A stretch of DNA of 64,000 nt from Candidatus Babelota bacterium (GTDB lineage: Bacteria; Babelota; Babeliae; Babelales; Vermiphilaceae). A model generated the notes under the pieces. It had not been told where the DNA came from. It ran no database searches and saw only the letters and a list, made by a program, of their open reading frames with translations. The position numbers and the translations under genes were made by a program. The stretch's first letter is position 1. Every line of letters starts with the position of its first letter. Shown here one piece after another: positions 1-9,342 of the stretch. Where the stretch lies: the NCBI GenBank assembly GCA_029262615.1, contig JAJCZD010000005.1:124001-188000 (forward strand). Reading direction: 5' to 3'.

Positions 1-246
1 GTTGATGCTAAGCAGCACCTTGCTCGTTTAAATGCACAAGTTGAACACCATAAAAAAGAAGGCTGGAAATCTGTATCAACTAAAGAAGTATTGGAATTAC
101 AAGAAGAGTGCAAAAAAGCAATCCCATTAGAAGATCGTGTAGAAATGTATACTAAGATAGAAGCGCCACATGAAACTCAAAAAAAACTAAAGATAACTAT
201 TGCATCTGCTTTGCGAGAATGTAATTACATTTTAAAAGATTTATAA
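1..246 (+). CDS. C-terminal fragment of an unidentified protein
   Basis: An open frame runs from the window edge for 81 codons to a TAA at 244-246. The visible part is hydrophilic and rich in Lys, Glu and Gln, with predicted helical character (for example KEVLELQEECKKA), and shows no membrane segment. The start and the functional domain lie outside the window, so I do not assign a function. The next gene begins 13 bases downstream on the same strand, so the two may be co-transcribed. Confidence 0.6.
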   Translation, partial: VDAKQHLARLNAQVEHHKKEGWKSVSTKEVLELQEECKKAIPLEDRVEMYTKIEAPHETQKKLKITIASALRECNYILKDL

Positions 247-259
247 TATTTAAAGTTGC

Positions 260-529
260 ATGATTTACTTACTATTACTTTTATTTTCTTTTTGTTTTCC
301 ATTTATTAATGCAATGCAACCAGATGCAACAGAAATTAAACTGCAAGCAATCCTTCAGAAACAAAAAAGCAAACAATCATTATCAGATTCTGAAGCGGTA
401 ACTTTAGTTACTTATTTTAATGATCAGCTTGAGTCTGGAAGTTACATTCCTGTGCAACCTGGATGTGCAAAAGAAAATGTAGAATTAAAACGATATAAAA
501 AGAAAAAACGTCGTTGCATTATACAATAA
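260..529 (+). CDS. small exported protein with MQPD post-signal motif
   Basis: This is an 89-residue protein. Residues 1-18 form a signal peptide with a Leu/Phe-rich core ending in INA, followed directly by MQPD. The mature part is short and helical and ends in a Lys/Arg-rich tail with two Cys. I recognise no family. The Met-acid/Gln-x-Pro sequence after the signal recurs in many exported proteins of this window. The gene follows the truncated upstream gene by 13 bases and stops 2 bases before the convergent end of polA. No clear ribosome binding site is visible. Confidence 0.6.
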   Translation: MIYLLLLLFSFCFPFINAMQPDATEIKLQAILQKQKSKQSLSDSEAVTLVTYFNDQLESGSYIPVQPGCAKENVELKRYKKKKRRCIIQ

Positions 530-531
530 GA

Positions 532-3285
532 TTACTTGGTAACTTCTTTCCAAGTTAAACCAACACGCGTGGTAACTTGCAATGGCACATCCCAGTCCAC
601 CACCGACTCAAGCACTTGTTTGGTAATCTCTTGTGCTTTTTCTTTTTGTGATTCTGGAACAGAAAGTAATAACTCGTCATGTATTTGGAGCAAAATTTTT
701 GCATCAATATTTTGTTCTTGAAATGCTTTTGCTAAATTAATCATTCCCATTTTCATAATGTCTGCTGCAGTGCCTTGTGCACGGGTATTGATTGCAACTC
801 TGCATGCTTCATTGTATAGATTTCTGTTACCTTCATAAATACCGGGAATATGCCTTTTGCGACCAAGCATTGTGGAAACATACCCATTCTCTTTTGTTTC
901 TTCGATTACTTGCATCATCCATTCTTGCACCTGCGGATATTGCTCAAAATAGGTAGTAATATATTCTTTTGCTTGTGTTTGGCTAATCTCAAGATCTTTT
1001 GCTAAACCAAAAGCGGTTAGGCCATACAAAATACTGAAATTAATACGCTTGCCAATCTGACGTTGTTTTTGGGCAACACTCTCAAGTGGTACCTTGAACA
1101 AACCTGATGCAGTTTGGCAGTGAATATCCTTTTTTTCTAAAAACGCTTGTTTCAAATTTTTATCTTTAGATAATTGTGCCAAAACACGTAATTCAATTTG
1201 TGAATAATCAGCCGAAATAAATACATGGTCATCTTCCGGTTTGAATGCAGCACGAATTGCAATACCATAGCCATCATCGGTAGGAATGTTTTGCAAGTTA
1301 GGGCTTGAGCTTGAAAGCCGGCCCGTTGCAACCATAGTTTGTGAATAACTCGTATGAATTTTGTTTGTTTTTGAAACCACATAACCAGGCAATGCGTCAA
1401 TGTATGTACTTTTTAGTTTAGCTAGTTCACGATACCTTAAAATTAAACCGGCAATTGGATGCTCCTTTGCTAATACTTTTAGTACAGTTGCATCCGTAGA
1501 AAAACGTTTTGTTTTTCTACTTTTTTTGACTGGATTTAACTTTAAATCATAAAACAATAATTGCTCAACCTGCTGTGGTGAATTAAGATTAATACCAGCA
1601 CGTTCTTTGCCTGCCAGAGCTGAAATTTGCCCTTCAATGATTTGCAATTCTTGCGTAACTTTTTTACTAAGATCAACCAGGTGACTAGCATCTAAACTAA
1701 TACCGGTTGTTTCCATAGTAAATAATAATTGTGAAAGTGGTAATTCCACTTGGTAATATAATTTTTCAAGGTTTTCTATTTTTAATTTTTCTTGCAATAA
1801 CGGAACCAATTTAAATGTTTGCAGTGCATCTGCTGCTGCATAGCGTGTTGCAAGTTGCAATGGCACATAACAAAAATTGCGCAGTTTATTATCTTTTACC
1901 ACATCTTTATACGTTAGCATCGGTTCTTGAAAATATCTTTCTGACAATCGTTTAAGGCCAATCTTTTCCCATTCTTTGTGCACCACTTTGGCCGCAATTA
2001 ATGAGTCAAAGGCTACACCTTGCAAGGTGATTCCGGCTTGCCACAATACCTTTTGGTCAAACTTAGTGTGATGCAAATATTTTTTAATCGTTGGGTCTTC
2101 CAAAACTGGTTTTAACAGATCAATAACTACCTGGAACTCTAATTGCTCGTCAATAATTTTATGGCCAAAGGGAATATAGCAGGCCGTTTGGTCATTCCAC
2201 GCAAGTGAAATACCAACCAAATCATTACGCAATGGATCAATTCCGGTTGTTTCAGTATCAATTGCACAAACTTTTTTTTCTTTTAGAATTTCTACTATTT
2301 TTTCTAATTCTTCTTTTTTTGTGATTGTTTTAAAATCATAATGACTCATTTTTTTTTCGGCAGGGATATCTGGCGCAGGTTTTTCACCAGTTTCTCTATC
2401 AATCTCAGCAAGCAAGGTTGTGAAGTTCATCTCTTTGAATAAAGGTCGTGCTTTTTTCCAGTTTACTGCATCAAAGGCAAGATCTTCTTTATTCATTTTT
2501 GTTGGATGATATTGCAATAAAAATAAATCCCGTGATAAAAAGGCATTATCTTTATTTTGCTCAAGTGCACTTTTCGTCCGTGGTTTTTTTATTTTATCAA
2601 GGTTAGCATACACCTCTTCTAAAGAAGAAAATTGTTGTACCAACTCAAATGCACCCTTTTTACCAATGCCACGCACGCCGGGGATATTATCAGAAGTATC
2701 GCCAAGCATTGAAAAATAAAGGGGTACCCTTGAGACTGGATACCCTTTTAATTCTTCAAATTTTTTTGCATCCATGATCACATCTTTGAATGTATCGCAT
2801 ATAATTATTTTATCTGATAGAGCTTGGGCCATATCCTTATCTGAAGTAATAAATACTGCTGTATCAGTTTCTTTGGTTCTTTCTTTAGCGAGTGAGTACA
2901 TCACATCATCTGCTTCAATGCCAGGAACTTCAATCTGTTTAAGACCAATTAAGTCTGCAAAGGTAACAATGAATTTTTTTTGTTCAAATAAATCTGATGG
3001 TGGTGCTTGTCGGGTTGCTTTATACTCTTGAAACATATCATGACGCATTGTTTTGCCAGGAGCGTCCCATACTAAAGCAATATATTCGGGATTAAATTGT
3101 TTGATTAATTTCTTGATCATACGGCAAAAACTATACACCCCCTGGACCGGAATACCCGAAAGGGTATGAAGTGGTCTAAGTGCATAATAAGCACGATATA
3201 GATAAGAAGAACCGTCAATCAAAAAGATAGTTTTTTTTGGATCAAAATTCACGAATAAGCCCTTTGGGTCAGCATTGTTTGGCAT
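532..3285 (-). CDS. polA: DNA polymerase I
   Basis: Replicative gap-filling and repair polymerase acting in the cytoplasm. Three domains are visible in order. The N-terminal 5'-3' exonuclease begins IFLIDGSSYLYRAYYA. The 3'-5' exonuclease has its motifs intact: DTETTG near residue 345, a later Asp in HHTKFD, and YAAAD. The family A polymerase has motif A DYSQIELR, motif B KRINFSILYG and motif C QIHDE. Total length is 917 residues, normal for the family. An in-frame ATG at 3306 would add seven residues, but a plausible -10 (3292-3297) and -35 (3314-3319) lie across it, so I prefer the ATG at 3285. That start would make the mRNA nearly leaderless. Confidence 0.96.
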   Translation of the reverse strand: MPNNADPKGLFVNFDPKKTIFLIDGSSYLYRAYYALRPLHTLSGIPVQGVYSFCRMIKKLIKQFNPEYIALVWDAPGKTMRHDMFQEYKATRQAPPSDLFEQKKFIVTFADLIGLKQIEVPGIEADDVMYSLAKERTKETDTAVFITSDKDMAQALSDKIIICDTFKDVIMDAKKFEELKGYPVSRVPLYFSMLGDTSDNIPGVRGIGKKGAFELVQQFSSLEEVYANLDKIKKPRTKSALEQNKDNAFLSRDLFLLQYHPTKMNKEDLAFDAVNWKKARPLFKEMNFTTLLAEIDRETGEKPAPDIPAEKKMSHYDFKTITKKEELEKIVEILKEKKVCAIDTETTGIDPLRNDLVGISLAWNDQTACYIPFGHKIIDEQLEFQVVIDLLKPVLEDPTIKKYLHHTKFDQKVLWQAGITLQGVAFDSLIAAKVVHKEWEKIGLKRLSERYFQEPMLTYKDVVKDNKLRNFCYVPLQLATRYAAADALQTFKLVPLLQEKLKIENLEKLYYQVELPLSQLLFTMETTGISLDASHLVDLSKKVTQELQIIEGQISALAGKERAGINLNSPQQVEQLLFYDLKLNPVKKSRKTKRFSTDATVLKVLAKEHPIAGLILRYRELAKLKSTYIDALPGYVVSKTNKIHTSYSQTMVATGRLSSSSPNLQNIPTDDGYGIAIRAAFKPEDDHVFISADYSQIELRVLAQLSKDKNLKQAFLEKKDIHCQTASGLFKVPLESVAQKQRQIGKRINFSILYGLTAFGLAKDLEISQTQAKEYITTYFEQYPQVQEWMMQVIEETKENGYVSTMLGRKRHIPGIYEGNRNLYNEACRVAINTRAQGTAADIMKMGMINLAKAFQEQNIDAKILLQIHDELLLSVPESQKEKAQEITKQVLESVVDWDVPLQVTTRVGLTWKEVTK

Positions 3286-3291
3286 ATAAAC

Positions 3292-3319
3292 AGTATAACA
3301 AAACATGGAAAAATTGCAA
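3292..3319 (-). promoter_or_regulatory. candidate polA promoter
   Basis: On the minus strand TTGCAA (3314-3319) and TATACT (3292-3297) are separated by 16 bases. Transcription would begin about 7 bases after the -10, which coincides with the ATG at 3285. Seen in sequence; activity is inferred. Confidence 0.4.
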
Positions 3320-3331
3320 TCAGCACCCTAT

Positions 3332-4516
3332 CTAATTACTCAGACTGACAAGATTCTTTTTTACAAAAGCTACACGTTTGGGCAATGGTACATCGATAAA
3401 TTGCAAAAGTGCCGCAATTGATACTAATTTCTGATCATAAACCAGCAAACCATCTTTATAGGCAACACAAGAGGCATTAGGGCGGTTGCCTGCAAAACGT
3501 TTTTCTTCGACGGGATAAGCAATTGCATATTGCAGATCCCATAATAAAATGCCTCCCATAATATCAACGGTAACGGCTTTTCTATTGTCTAAATACAAGC
3601 ACTGTGAAAAATGAATCGTTTTTGGAGCATTACCAATTATTCTGCTTTCTTTTGTTTCTATATCATATTCTTGCAGGGTTTCATCAACTGCGAGTAATAT
3701 TTTTTCTTTGTTAGGGCTCAAATCAACAGCACACATGCGGCCAGTAAACTGCTCTACATCAACAATGCTATCTCCATCAATTGTTTTTATGGCACCATTG
3801 ATATAACAAATTAACGTTTTTTTATCTGAATAAGTAAATAATCCAACGGGATAACTAGAATAAGTATTAATTTTAATCGTTTCTACCAGTTCTTTTTTTT
3901 TAATCTTATAAATTCCTCTCGTATCAGCAGCCCACACTGTATCGCCAACCCAACACAATTGAGAAATATCTTGCTCACTTATATTGATTATTTTTTTTAT
4001 ACTTTTCTTGCAATCATAGAAAATAATATTACCATTCAGACCAAATACAATTTCATCCTCATTTTTTGAATTCACCGCAAAACAAGTAATTTGACCTGGT
4101 GGACTATTTTTACAAGACCGGATGCAACCGCATTCTTCTTTTTTCTGATTATAACAATACACATGAGCAGGACTTTGGAACCCACAAGCTGGTGAACAAT
4201 AAAAAATTGTATCTTTTCCAAAAACTGGATTGTTAATTTTAATGCATACAGCAGGAACAGGCACCATAGTTACTGTTGGTTCTATGAAATGTTGCATTTG
4301 AAGGTATGCAATTCTTTGCCGTGTTTTATCCGGCACCTTATCTTCTGACCAATCAGACATCGTAGCAACTTTTTTTGTACATAAATCATATAAAGATAAT
4401 AACTTTGTTTTTTGTTTTTCTTGTGGGCGATCCATTGTATAAGAAAATGAGATACATATTATACAAAAAAACAGTTTCTGCCGAAATTTGCTGGCGGAAA
4501 TGTATGCATGTGCCAT
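3332..4516 (-). CDS. exported propeller-like protein with SOCS-box-like N-terminus
   Basis: A 394-residue protein with an N-terminal signal segment (core FFCIICISFSYT) followed by MDRP. Residues 41-50 read SLYDLCTKKV, which fits the BC-box pattern of SOCS-box proteins, and VPDKTRQRIAYL follows at 61-72. The rest carries short beta-rich repeats such as VWAADTRGIYKI and ILLWDLQYAI, typical of a WD40-like propeller, plus a Cys cluster (ECGCIRSCKN). The ATG at 4516 is preceded by a GGAGAG ribosome site. The gene starts just after the terminator of the upstream pair and may read on into polA. The fold call is by pattern only. Confidence 0.7.
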   Translation of the reverse strand: MAHAYISASKFRQKLFFCIICISFSYTMDRPQEKQKTKLLSLYDLCTKKVATMSDWSEDKVPDKTRQRIAYLQMQHFIEPTVTMVPVPAVCIKINNPVFGKDTIFYCSPACGFQSPAHVYCYNQKKEECGCIRSCKNSPPGQITCFAVNSKNEDEIVFGLNGNIIFYDCKKSIKKIINISEQDISQLCWVGDTVWAADTRGIYKIKKKELVETIKINTYSSYPVGLFTYSDKKTLICYINGAIKTIDGDSIVDVEQFTGRMCAVDLSPNKEKILLAVDETLQEYDIETKESRIIGNAPKTIHFSQCLYLDNRKAVTVDIMGGILLWDLQYAIAYPVEEKRFAGNRPNASCVAYKDGLLVYDQKLVSIAALLQFIDVPLPKRVAFVKKNLVSLSN

Positions 4517-4554
4517 GGCTCTCCAATTTTACCCAAGAAAACATCATTATAAAT

Positions 4555-4583
4555 AAAAAAGCGGGCATTAGTACCCGCTTTTT
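4555..4583 (-). terminator. rho-independent terminator after the tandem membrane-protein pair
   Basis: A five-base GC stem (gcggg/cccgc) extended by A:T pairs, with an 8-base loop and T runs on both sides. It follows the minus-strand gene ending at 4603 by 20 bases. The symmetric A and T tracts would let it work in either direction. Confidence 0.75.
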
Positions 4584-4602
4584 ACTGTCTTTTTAGCGAA
4601 GT

Positions 4603-5286
4603 TTATTCATAGCATTCATAATGTGCTTCAATCATATCTGTATACATCTCTTTTAAATGCACCTGATCCAAGAACCCTGGCAGATTTGTCAATGCTTCCA
4701 TAGTATTGGTAATCATTTCAAGAAGAGGTTTAATCTTTGGCAACTGTTCTTGTGCTATTATTTGCAACTGTACTAAATCACCAGAATTTTTCTGTGTATC
4801 CTGCAAAATGCTCTCGGACCGTTTTAAAACACACTGGTATCCATATAATCTATCAAATGCATCAGCAAGAGGATAAGCTGAACGAGAAAAGATTTTCTTT
4901 GACACATCTCCAACATTATCTGAGTTTTCTAATGCTTTAATTAACGTATCTTGCTCGATTCTATTAAGCATGTTCATAACCCACTCAAGCTTACCCTCTT
5001 TGGTAAACCAGTTAGCAACATGATAACCAAACCAACCAACTGAAGCAGTAAAGCCGGTTGCAAATACACTATAGAGAATCTTTGAAAATGTGTCGGCATT
5101 TTGAGTTTTAGAGTCTTTAGAAAAATCCATACTATAAAATAAATAAGCACTTGCAAGTGCCGGTAATAATGCACCTGACCATTTGATTATTTGTGTTGAG
5201 GTTCTAACTGGTACTGTTTTGGAATCGTACGCAGAGACTTGAGTAACGGAAAATGCGAGAAAAAGTAATAATATTTGTTTTTTCAT
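4603..5286 (-). CDS. exported membrane protein, paralogue of the upstream gene
   Basis: A 227-residue protein with signal peptide MKKQILLLFLAFSVTQVSA, then two hydrophobic segments (around residues 35-53 and 70-90) and a helical C-terminal domain. It aligns along its length with the next gene upstream (5308-5994): both have NWFT-EG after the second hydrophobic segment, PLA-AFD in the middle and PG-L-QV near the end. It lies 21 bases downstream of that gene, so the pair looks like an operon made by tandem duplication and closed by the terminator at 4555-4583. Family unknown to me. Confidence 0.75.
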   Translation of the reverse strand: MKKQILLLFLAFSVTQVSAYDSKTVPVRTSTQIIKWSGALLPALASAYLFYSMDFSKDSKTQNADTFSKILYSVFATGFTASVGWFGYHVANWFTKEGKLEWVMNMLNRIEQDTLIKALENSDNVGDVSKKIFSRSAYPLADAFDRLYGYQCVLKRSESILQDTQKNSGDLVQLQIIAQEQLPKIKPLLEMITNTMEALTNLPGFLDQVHLKEMYTDMIEAHYECYE

Positions 5287-5307
5287 GTTAAACCTTTTTT
5301 CTAAATT

Positions 5308-5994
5308 TTATTTAGTAAGCGCACTATACATTGCGGCAGCTGCAGCTTTTTGCTGAGCAATTCGTAAGAGTTTTTCATTTTTTGCGGTTACTTGCGCTAA
5401 ATATCCAGGAGTCTTTTTAACCACTTTCATTGCATTTTCGACCATTGCCAAAAAGATAGGAACCTCTTGTAAATAACCTTGAGATAAACCAATTAAAGAT
5501 TCTGTTGGTTCACTAGCGATGACCTTTTTAAACAACTCTTGTGCTAAATGTAAATTGGAACGATATTGTTTTAAAATATCAAATGCCTCGGCTAATGGAA
5601 ACTCAGAACTTACCCAGGCATTTTCAGCATGAGCAATAACATCAGTCTGCCCATCTTTGTTTAATAAATTTATAAATGCATCTTTTCTTACCTGCTCCAC
5701 ATATCCTGAGGCAACTGCAAACCGTCCTTCTGGAGTAAACCAATTTATTATTGTGTATCCAGCCCAACCAGTCAAACCAACAATGCCAGCTCCAATTCCA
5801 TAACAAAGAACTTTATCAGCAAGTTCTTTTGTTGGTGTATGGAACAATACTGCCCCAGCTGCAGCTGCAGGAATCGCAAAACAAAGACCTGATAAAATTT
5901 TGGTCTGAGTTGAGGTGGTATAACTATTACTTCCATGGACAGTTGAAACTACCAAACCAGTAAAAAGTAAAGTTGCCAAAAATTGTTTTTTCAT
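5308..5994 (-). CDS. exported membrane protein, first of a tandem paralogous pair
   Basis: A 228-residue protein with signal peptide MKKQFLATLLFTGLVVSTVHG, two hydrophobic segments rich in Ala and Gly (about residues 35-51 and 66-88), then a soluble helical domain. It shares NWFTPEG, PLAEAFD and PGYLAQV with the downstream gene. The C-terminus has an Ala/Gln-rich stretch (QQKAAAAAMYSA). I expect it in the envelope with its C-terminal domain exposed on one side of the membrane; no function can be read. Divergent from priA. Confidence 0.75.
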   Translation of the reverse strand: MKKQFLATLLFTGLVVSTVHGSNSYTTSTQTKILSGLCFAIPAAAAGAVLFHTPTKELADKVLCYGIGAGIVGLTGWAGYTIINWFTPEGRFAVASGYVEQVRKDAFINLLNKDGQTDVIAHAENAWVSSEFPLAEAFDILKQYRSNLHLAQELFKKVIASEPTESLIGLSQGYLQEVPIFLAMVENAMKVVKKTPGYLAQVTAKNEKLLRIAQQKAAAAAMYSALTK

Positions 5995-6117
5995 AAAACT
6001 CCTAAATGATTAATATTTTCTTTTAATTTTCCCACTTGCTAACAATTGGACTAATGGTAGCAACTATCAACCTCTTTGGCAATGGTCAATAAGCCGTGCA
6101 AATAAAACCAAAATAAG

Positions 6118-6123
6118 TATAAT
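6118..6123 (+). promoter_or_regulatory. consensus -10 hexamer directly upstream of priA
   Basis: A perfect TATAAT ends 6 bases before the priA ATG at 6130. With usual spacing the transcript would start at or within a base or two of the ATG, which implies a leaderless mRNA. No good -35 is visible. Confidence 0.4.
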
Positions 6124-6129
6124 GGTGAT

Positions 6130-8109
6130 ATGTTTGTTCAAGTTAAATTACTCAACGGTTTTGCAAAACCGCTATTATATGCAGTTCCTCAAAGTTGGTC
6201 TCAAAAAGATTATGTTGGTTCATTTGTAAAAGTACCAATTCAAAAAAGAACTGAAATGGCAGTGGTTATTGATCAATTAGTCAATAAACCAGAACATGCA
6301 ACCTATGTAATTAAAGAACTAGAATCGTTGGCAAAATTTCCTAAAGATCCTTATTACAAGCAATTTATTAAACAACTTGCCTGGTATTACCAAATTGAGG
6401 CAACCTTTTTTTACAGACGGCTTGCAAAATTTTTACAGGAAAGGAATACAAAACCATCTGATTCAATTAACTTGCAAGAAGAGCACCCTGCAACCCAAAC
6501 GGTGATTTTAACCAAAGAGCAACAAACAATATCTGATTTCTTATCAGATAAAATTGAAAAAAAAGTATACGCCCCAACGCTAATACATGGCGTTACCGGA
6601 TCGGGTAAAACAGAGATTTATAAACAAGCTATCATTCAAACCGTTTTACAAAATAAAACAGTACTTCTTTTATTGCCTGAGGTGAGTTTAGCAATTGAAT
6701 TTGAGAACAAATTACGGGTTCAATTACCCGATGATATTACTATTATTGGTTTTCATTCAGCAACCTCGCCAAAAATAAAAAGATTATTGTGGCAATCACT
6801 TCTAGAGAAAGAACCATTGTTAATCATCGGTGTTCATTTACCTATTTTGCTCCCCATTGCAAACCTTGGTTGCATTATCATTGATGAAGAGCATGAGACT
6901 GGTTACCAAGAAAAAAAGCATCCAAAAGTTAATACCAAAGAAGCAGCTCTAATGCGAGCAAAGCTAGCAAACTGCCCCATTGTTTTGGGATCAGCAACGC
7001 CAGCGCTTTCTTCTTTGTATAATGTTAAGACCAAAAATTGGCACTTTTTTCAATTAAAAAAAAGGTTTTCCGGCATGTTTCCGGAGATAAAAATTGTATT
7101 TTTGAATGTTAATAGAGAGCGACGCCAATTTTGGATTACACAAGAGTTGGAAAATGCAATCAAAGACCGACTAGCAAAAAAAGAACAAGTTATTTTATTT
7201 TTAAATCGTCGCGGCTATAGCTTTTTTGTCCAATGTGGACAGTGCAGCTATATTTTTGAATGCCATTCATGCTCAGTAAGTTTAACCTTGCATGAAAATA
7301 ATACCCTCAATTGCCACTACTGCTCACAGGCAAGACAATTACCGTCCCAATGCCCAGAGTGCAAAGTACTCTCAAGTGAATTTTTGAAAAAAGGAGTTGG
7401 CACGCAACAATTGGTAACCATTGTACAAAAACTTTTTCCACAAACCATAATTGCTCGTGCCGATCTAGATACCACACTCAAAAAAAAGCAATGGCAACAA
7501 ACAATTATTGATTTTAAAGATAAAAAAATCGACATTTTAATCGGCACACAAACAATCACCAAAGGGTATCATTTTCCTGGCGTTACCTTGGTTGGCATTT
7601 TATGGGCAGATCTTAATTTACATTTTCCCATCTACAATGCCGCAGAAACAACACTTGCCCAACTGATTCAAGTTGCAGGACGTGCAGGAAGAGAAAGTAA
7701 TAAAAGCACGGTGATTGTGCAAACAATGAGCAATCATGAAATTTTTTCATACATCAATGAAAAACAGTATTTACAGTTTTATCAACATGAAATGCAAAAA
7801 AGGCAAGTTATTCATTATCCCCCTTTTTGGCGACTTGCAGAAATTGAATTAAAACATAGCAATCCCACCCTTTTAGAAAAAGAAGCACGGCAAATCACAA
7901 AGTTATTGTTCGCTCACAAAAGCACGCATAATCTGTCAATTTCTATTTTAGGCCCAGCAAAACCACCGGTGCATAAAATTAAAAAAATTCATACACGGAA
8001 AATCTATTTAAAAGGCAACACAATTGTAGAGTTAATTTCGTTATATCAAACAATTAATAAAGCGAATCATAAATCAGCCATCTTTTTCACACCGAACCCA
8101 ACAAATTGA
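6130..8109 (+). CDS. priA: primosomal helicase PriA
   Basis: Restarts stalled replication forks by loading the primosome. A 659-residue protein with an N-terminal 3'-end-binding region, then a superfamily 2 helicase: Walker A GVTGSGKTE near residue 154 and DEEH near 251. Eight Cys in four C-x2-C pairs lie between about residues 369 and 414, the usual zinc-binding insert. The helicase C-lobe follows, with IGTQTITKGYHFPGVTLVG and QVAGRAGRE. All motifs look intact. The start has no ribosome site but sits just behind a TATAAT. The LRR gene follows by 12 bases and may be co-transcribed. Confidence 0.95.
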   Translation: MFVQVKLLNGFAKPLLYAVPQSWSQKDYVGSFVKVPIQKRTEMAVVIDQLVNKPEHATYVIKELESLAKFPKDPYYKQFIKQLAWYYQIEATFFYRRLAKFLQERNTKPSDSINLQEEHPATQTVILTKEQQTISDFLSDKIEKKVYAPTLIHGVTGSGKTEIYKQAIIQTVLQNKTVLLLLPEVSLAIEFENKLRVQLPDDITIIGFHSATSPKIKRLLWQSLLEKEPLLIIGVHLPILLPIANLGCIIIDEEHETGYQEKKHPKVNTKEAALMRAKLANCPIVLGSATPALSSLYNVKTKNWHFFQLKKRFSGMFPEIKIVFLNVNRERRQFWITQELENAIKDRLAKKEQVILFLNRRGYSFFVQCGQCSYIFECHSCSVSLTLHENNTLNCHYCSQARQLPSQCPECKVLSSEFLKKGVGTQQLVTIVQKLFPQTIIARADLDTTLKKKQWQQTIIDFKDKKIDILIGTQTITKGYHFPGVTLVGILWADLNLHFPIYNAAETTLAQLIQVAGRAGRESNKSTVIVQTMSNHEIFSYINEKQYLQFYQHEMQKRQVIHYPPFWRLAEIELKHSNPTLLEKEARQITKLLFAHKSTHNLSISILGPAKPPVHKIKKIHTRKIYLKGNTIVELISLYQTINKANHKSAIFFTPNPTN

Positions 8110-8121
8110 AATGGATTTTAT

Positions 8122-9219
8122 ATGAAAAAATACCTTCTTTTTATTTTTGTGTTTTGTAATTGCTTTAGTATGGATTTTGCCCGTCATAAAAATGAAATAA
8201 AAAGTGAAAGAGAAAAAGTTCAAGAAGAAATAGATCAAATAAGAAGCACTGCAGAAAAAAGATATATGTATAAATCTACATATAAATCCACCACTATCCA
8301 ACTTAGCCAAGATCAAGCAAAAAAAGCCCTGCAACAGACTTACCCAAAAATTATAGAGGATTTTTTTGGCCCTGATAGTGATATAGGCCCTGTTACTAAA
8401 GAAGATTGTGAAGAAAAATTATACGAAATTAAAGATCTTTTAAGAAAGATGGAAAAAGAGGGAACAGCTCCGTATACATGGAAGCGTTTCCAGTCATTTT
8501 TTCGTGATTTTTACGGCTCTAAACCAGTATTTCCGGTAAGTATAAAGGATTTATACAGGTGGCAAGACTTAGATATAGAAGAAACAAAAGTAAGTTTAAT
8601 GCGCAAACAGATTTACAGTTTCGAAGGATTGCAGCCCGACATACATAAATTAAATCTTGGGGGAAACTTATTAACGACAATTGGACCAAATGCCTTTCCC
8701 AATTCGCTCTGTTCTCTAACTTTGAGTTTTAATCCCATAACCTCATTTGACATGAATGCTTTTGGGAATTTATCTCATTTAAAAAGTCTATTATTAGTTG
8801 GTTTAGGATTAAAAACGATACCCAAAATTCAACACCTGCATGCTTTAACAGAGTTACTTCTATGCCATAATGAGATAACAACTGTAAAAGAGGGAAGTTT
8901 ACCCAAAGAATTAGAAAATTTGTCTCTTGGTAATAATAAGATTACAACTTTAAATAGAAATATATTCGTTACTTTAACACGTTTAAAAGAGCTTGATTTA
9001 TGCTACAACCACCTTGTTTCTTTTAATTCTATGTTGCCAAAATCACTGACAAAACTTAATTTGTCAACTAATCGTGACCTTGAGACTATTGACCTGACAA
9101 TTTTCAAACAAAGATCTGAAAAATATCCACCATGGTTGAGAATTAGTCTTAGCAGCACAAAAGTTAAGCGTGTAGAATTGGCAAAAAATAATCTAAAATC
9201 AGTTGATTTTTTTAATTAA
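8122..9219 (+). CDS. exported leucine-rich-repeat protein
   Basis: A 365-residue protein with a signal peptide ending CFS, then MDFA. Residues about 25-160 are charged and helical. From about 165 onward there are LRR units of roughly 22-24 residues, for example LENLSLGNNKITTLNRNIF and LKELDLCYNHL. LRR domains usually bind other proteins, so a host-facing or surface role is likely but not shown. The gene lies 12 bases after priA on the same strand. Confidence 0.85.
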   Translation: MKKYLLFIFVFCNCFSMDFARHKNEIKSEREKVQEEIDQIRSTAEKRYMYKSTYKSTTIQLSQDQAKKALQQTYPKIIEDFFGPDSDIGPVTKEDCEEKLYEIKDLLRKMEKEGTAPYTWKRFQSFFRDFYGSKPVFPVSIKDLYRWQDLDIEETKVSLMRKQIYSFEGLQPDIHKLNLGGNLLTTIGPNAFPNSLCSLTLSFNPITSFDMNAFGNLSHLKSLLLVGLGLKTIPKIQHLHALTELLLCHNEITTVKEGSLPKELENLSLGNNKITTLNRNIFVTLTRLKELDLCYNHLVSFNSMLPKSLTKLNLSTNRDLETIDLTIFKQRSEKYPPWLRISLSSTKVKRVELAKNNLKSVDFFN

Positions 9220-9342
9220 GTAATTAATGCACTCTTTTTCTCCAAATTGTGCATCTTAACTATCTTTTTATTACAGACCTAACAAATTGATTTTTGTATT
9301 TCATTAATGGTACAAGTAAAAGTAAAAATAAGGAAAAAATAA

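Noticed and set aside
9227-9254. atgcac/gtgcat inverted repeat after the LRR gene, considered as a terminator
   Set aside because: The stem is only six weak pairs with a long loop and no good T run.
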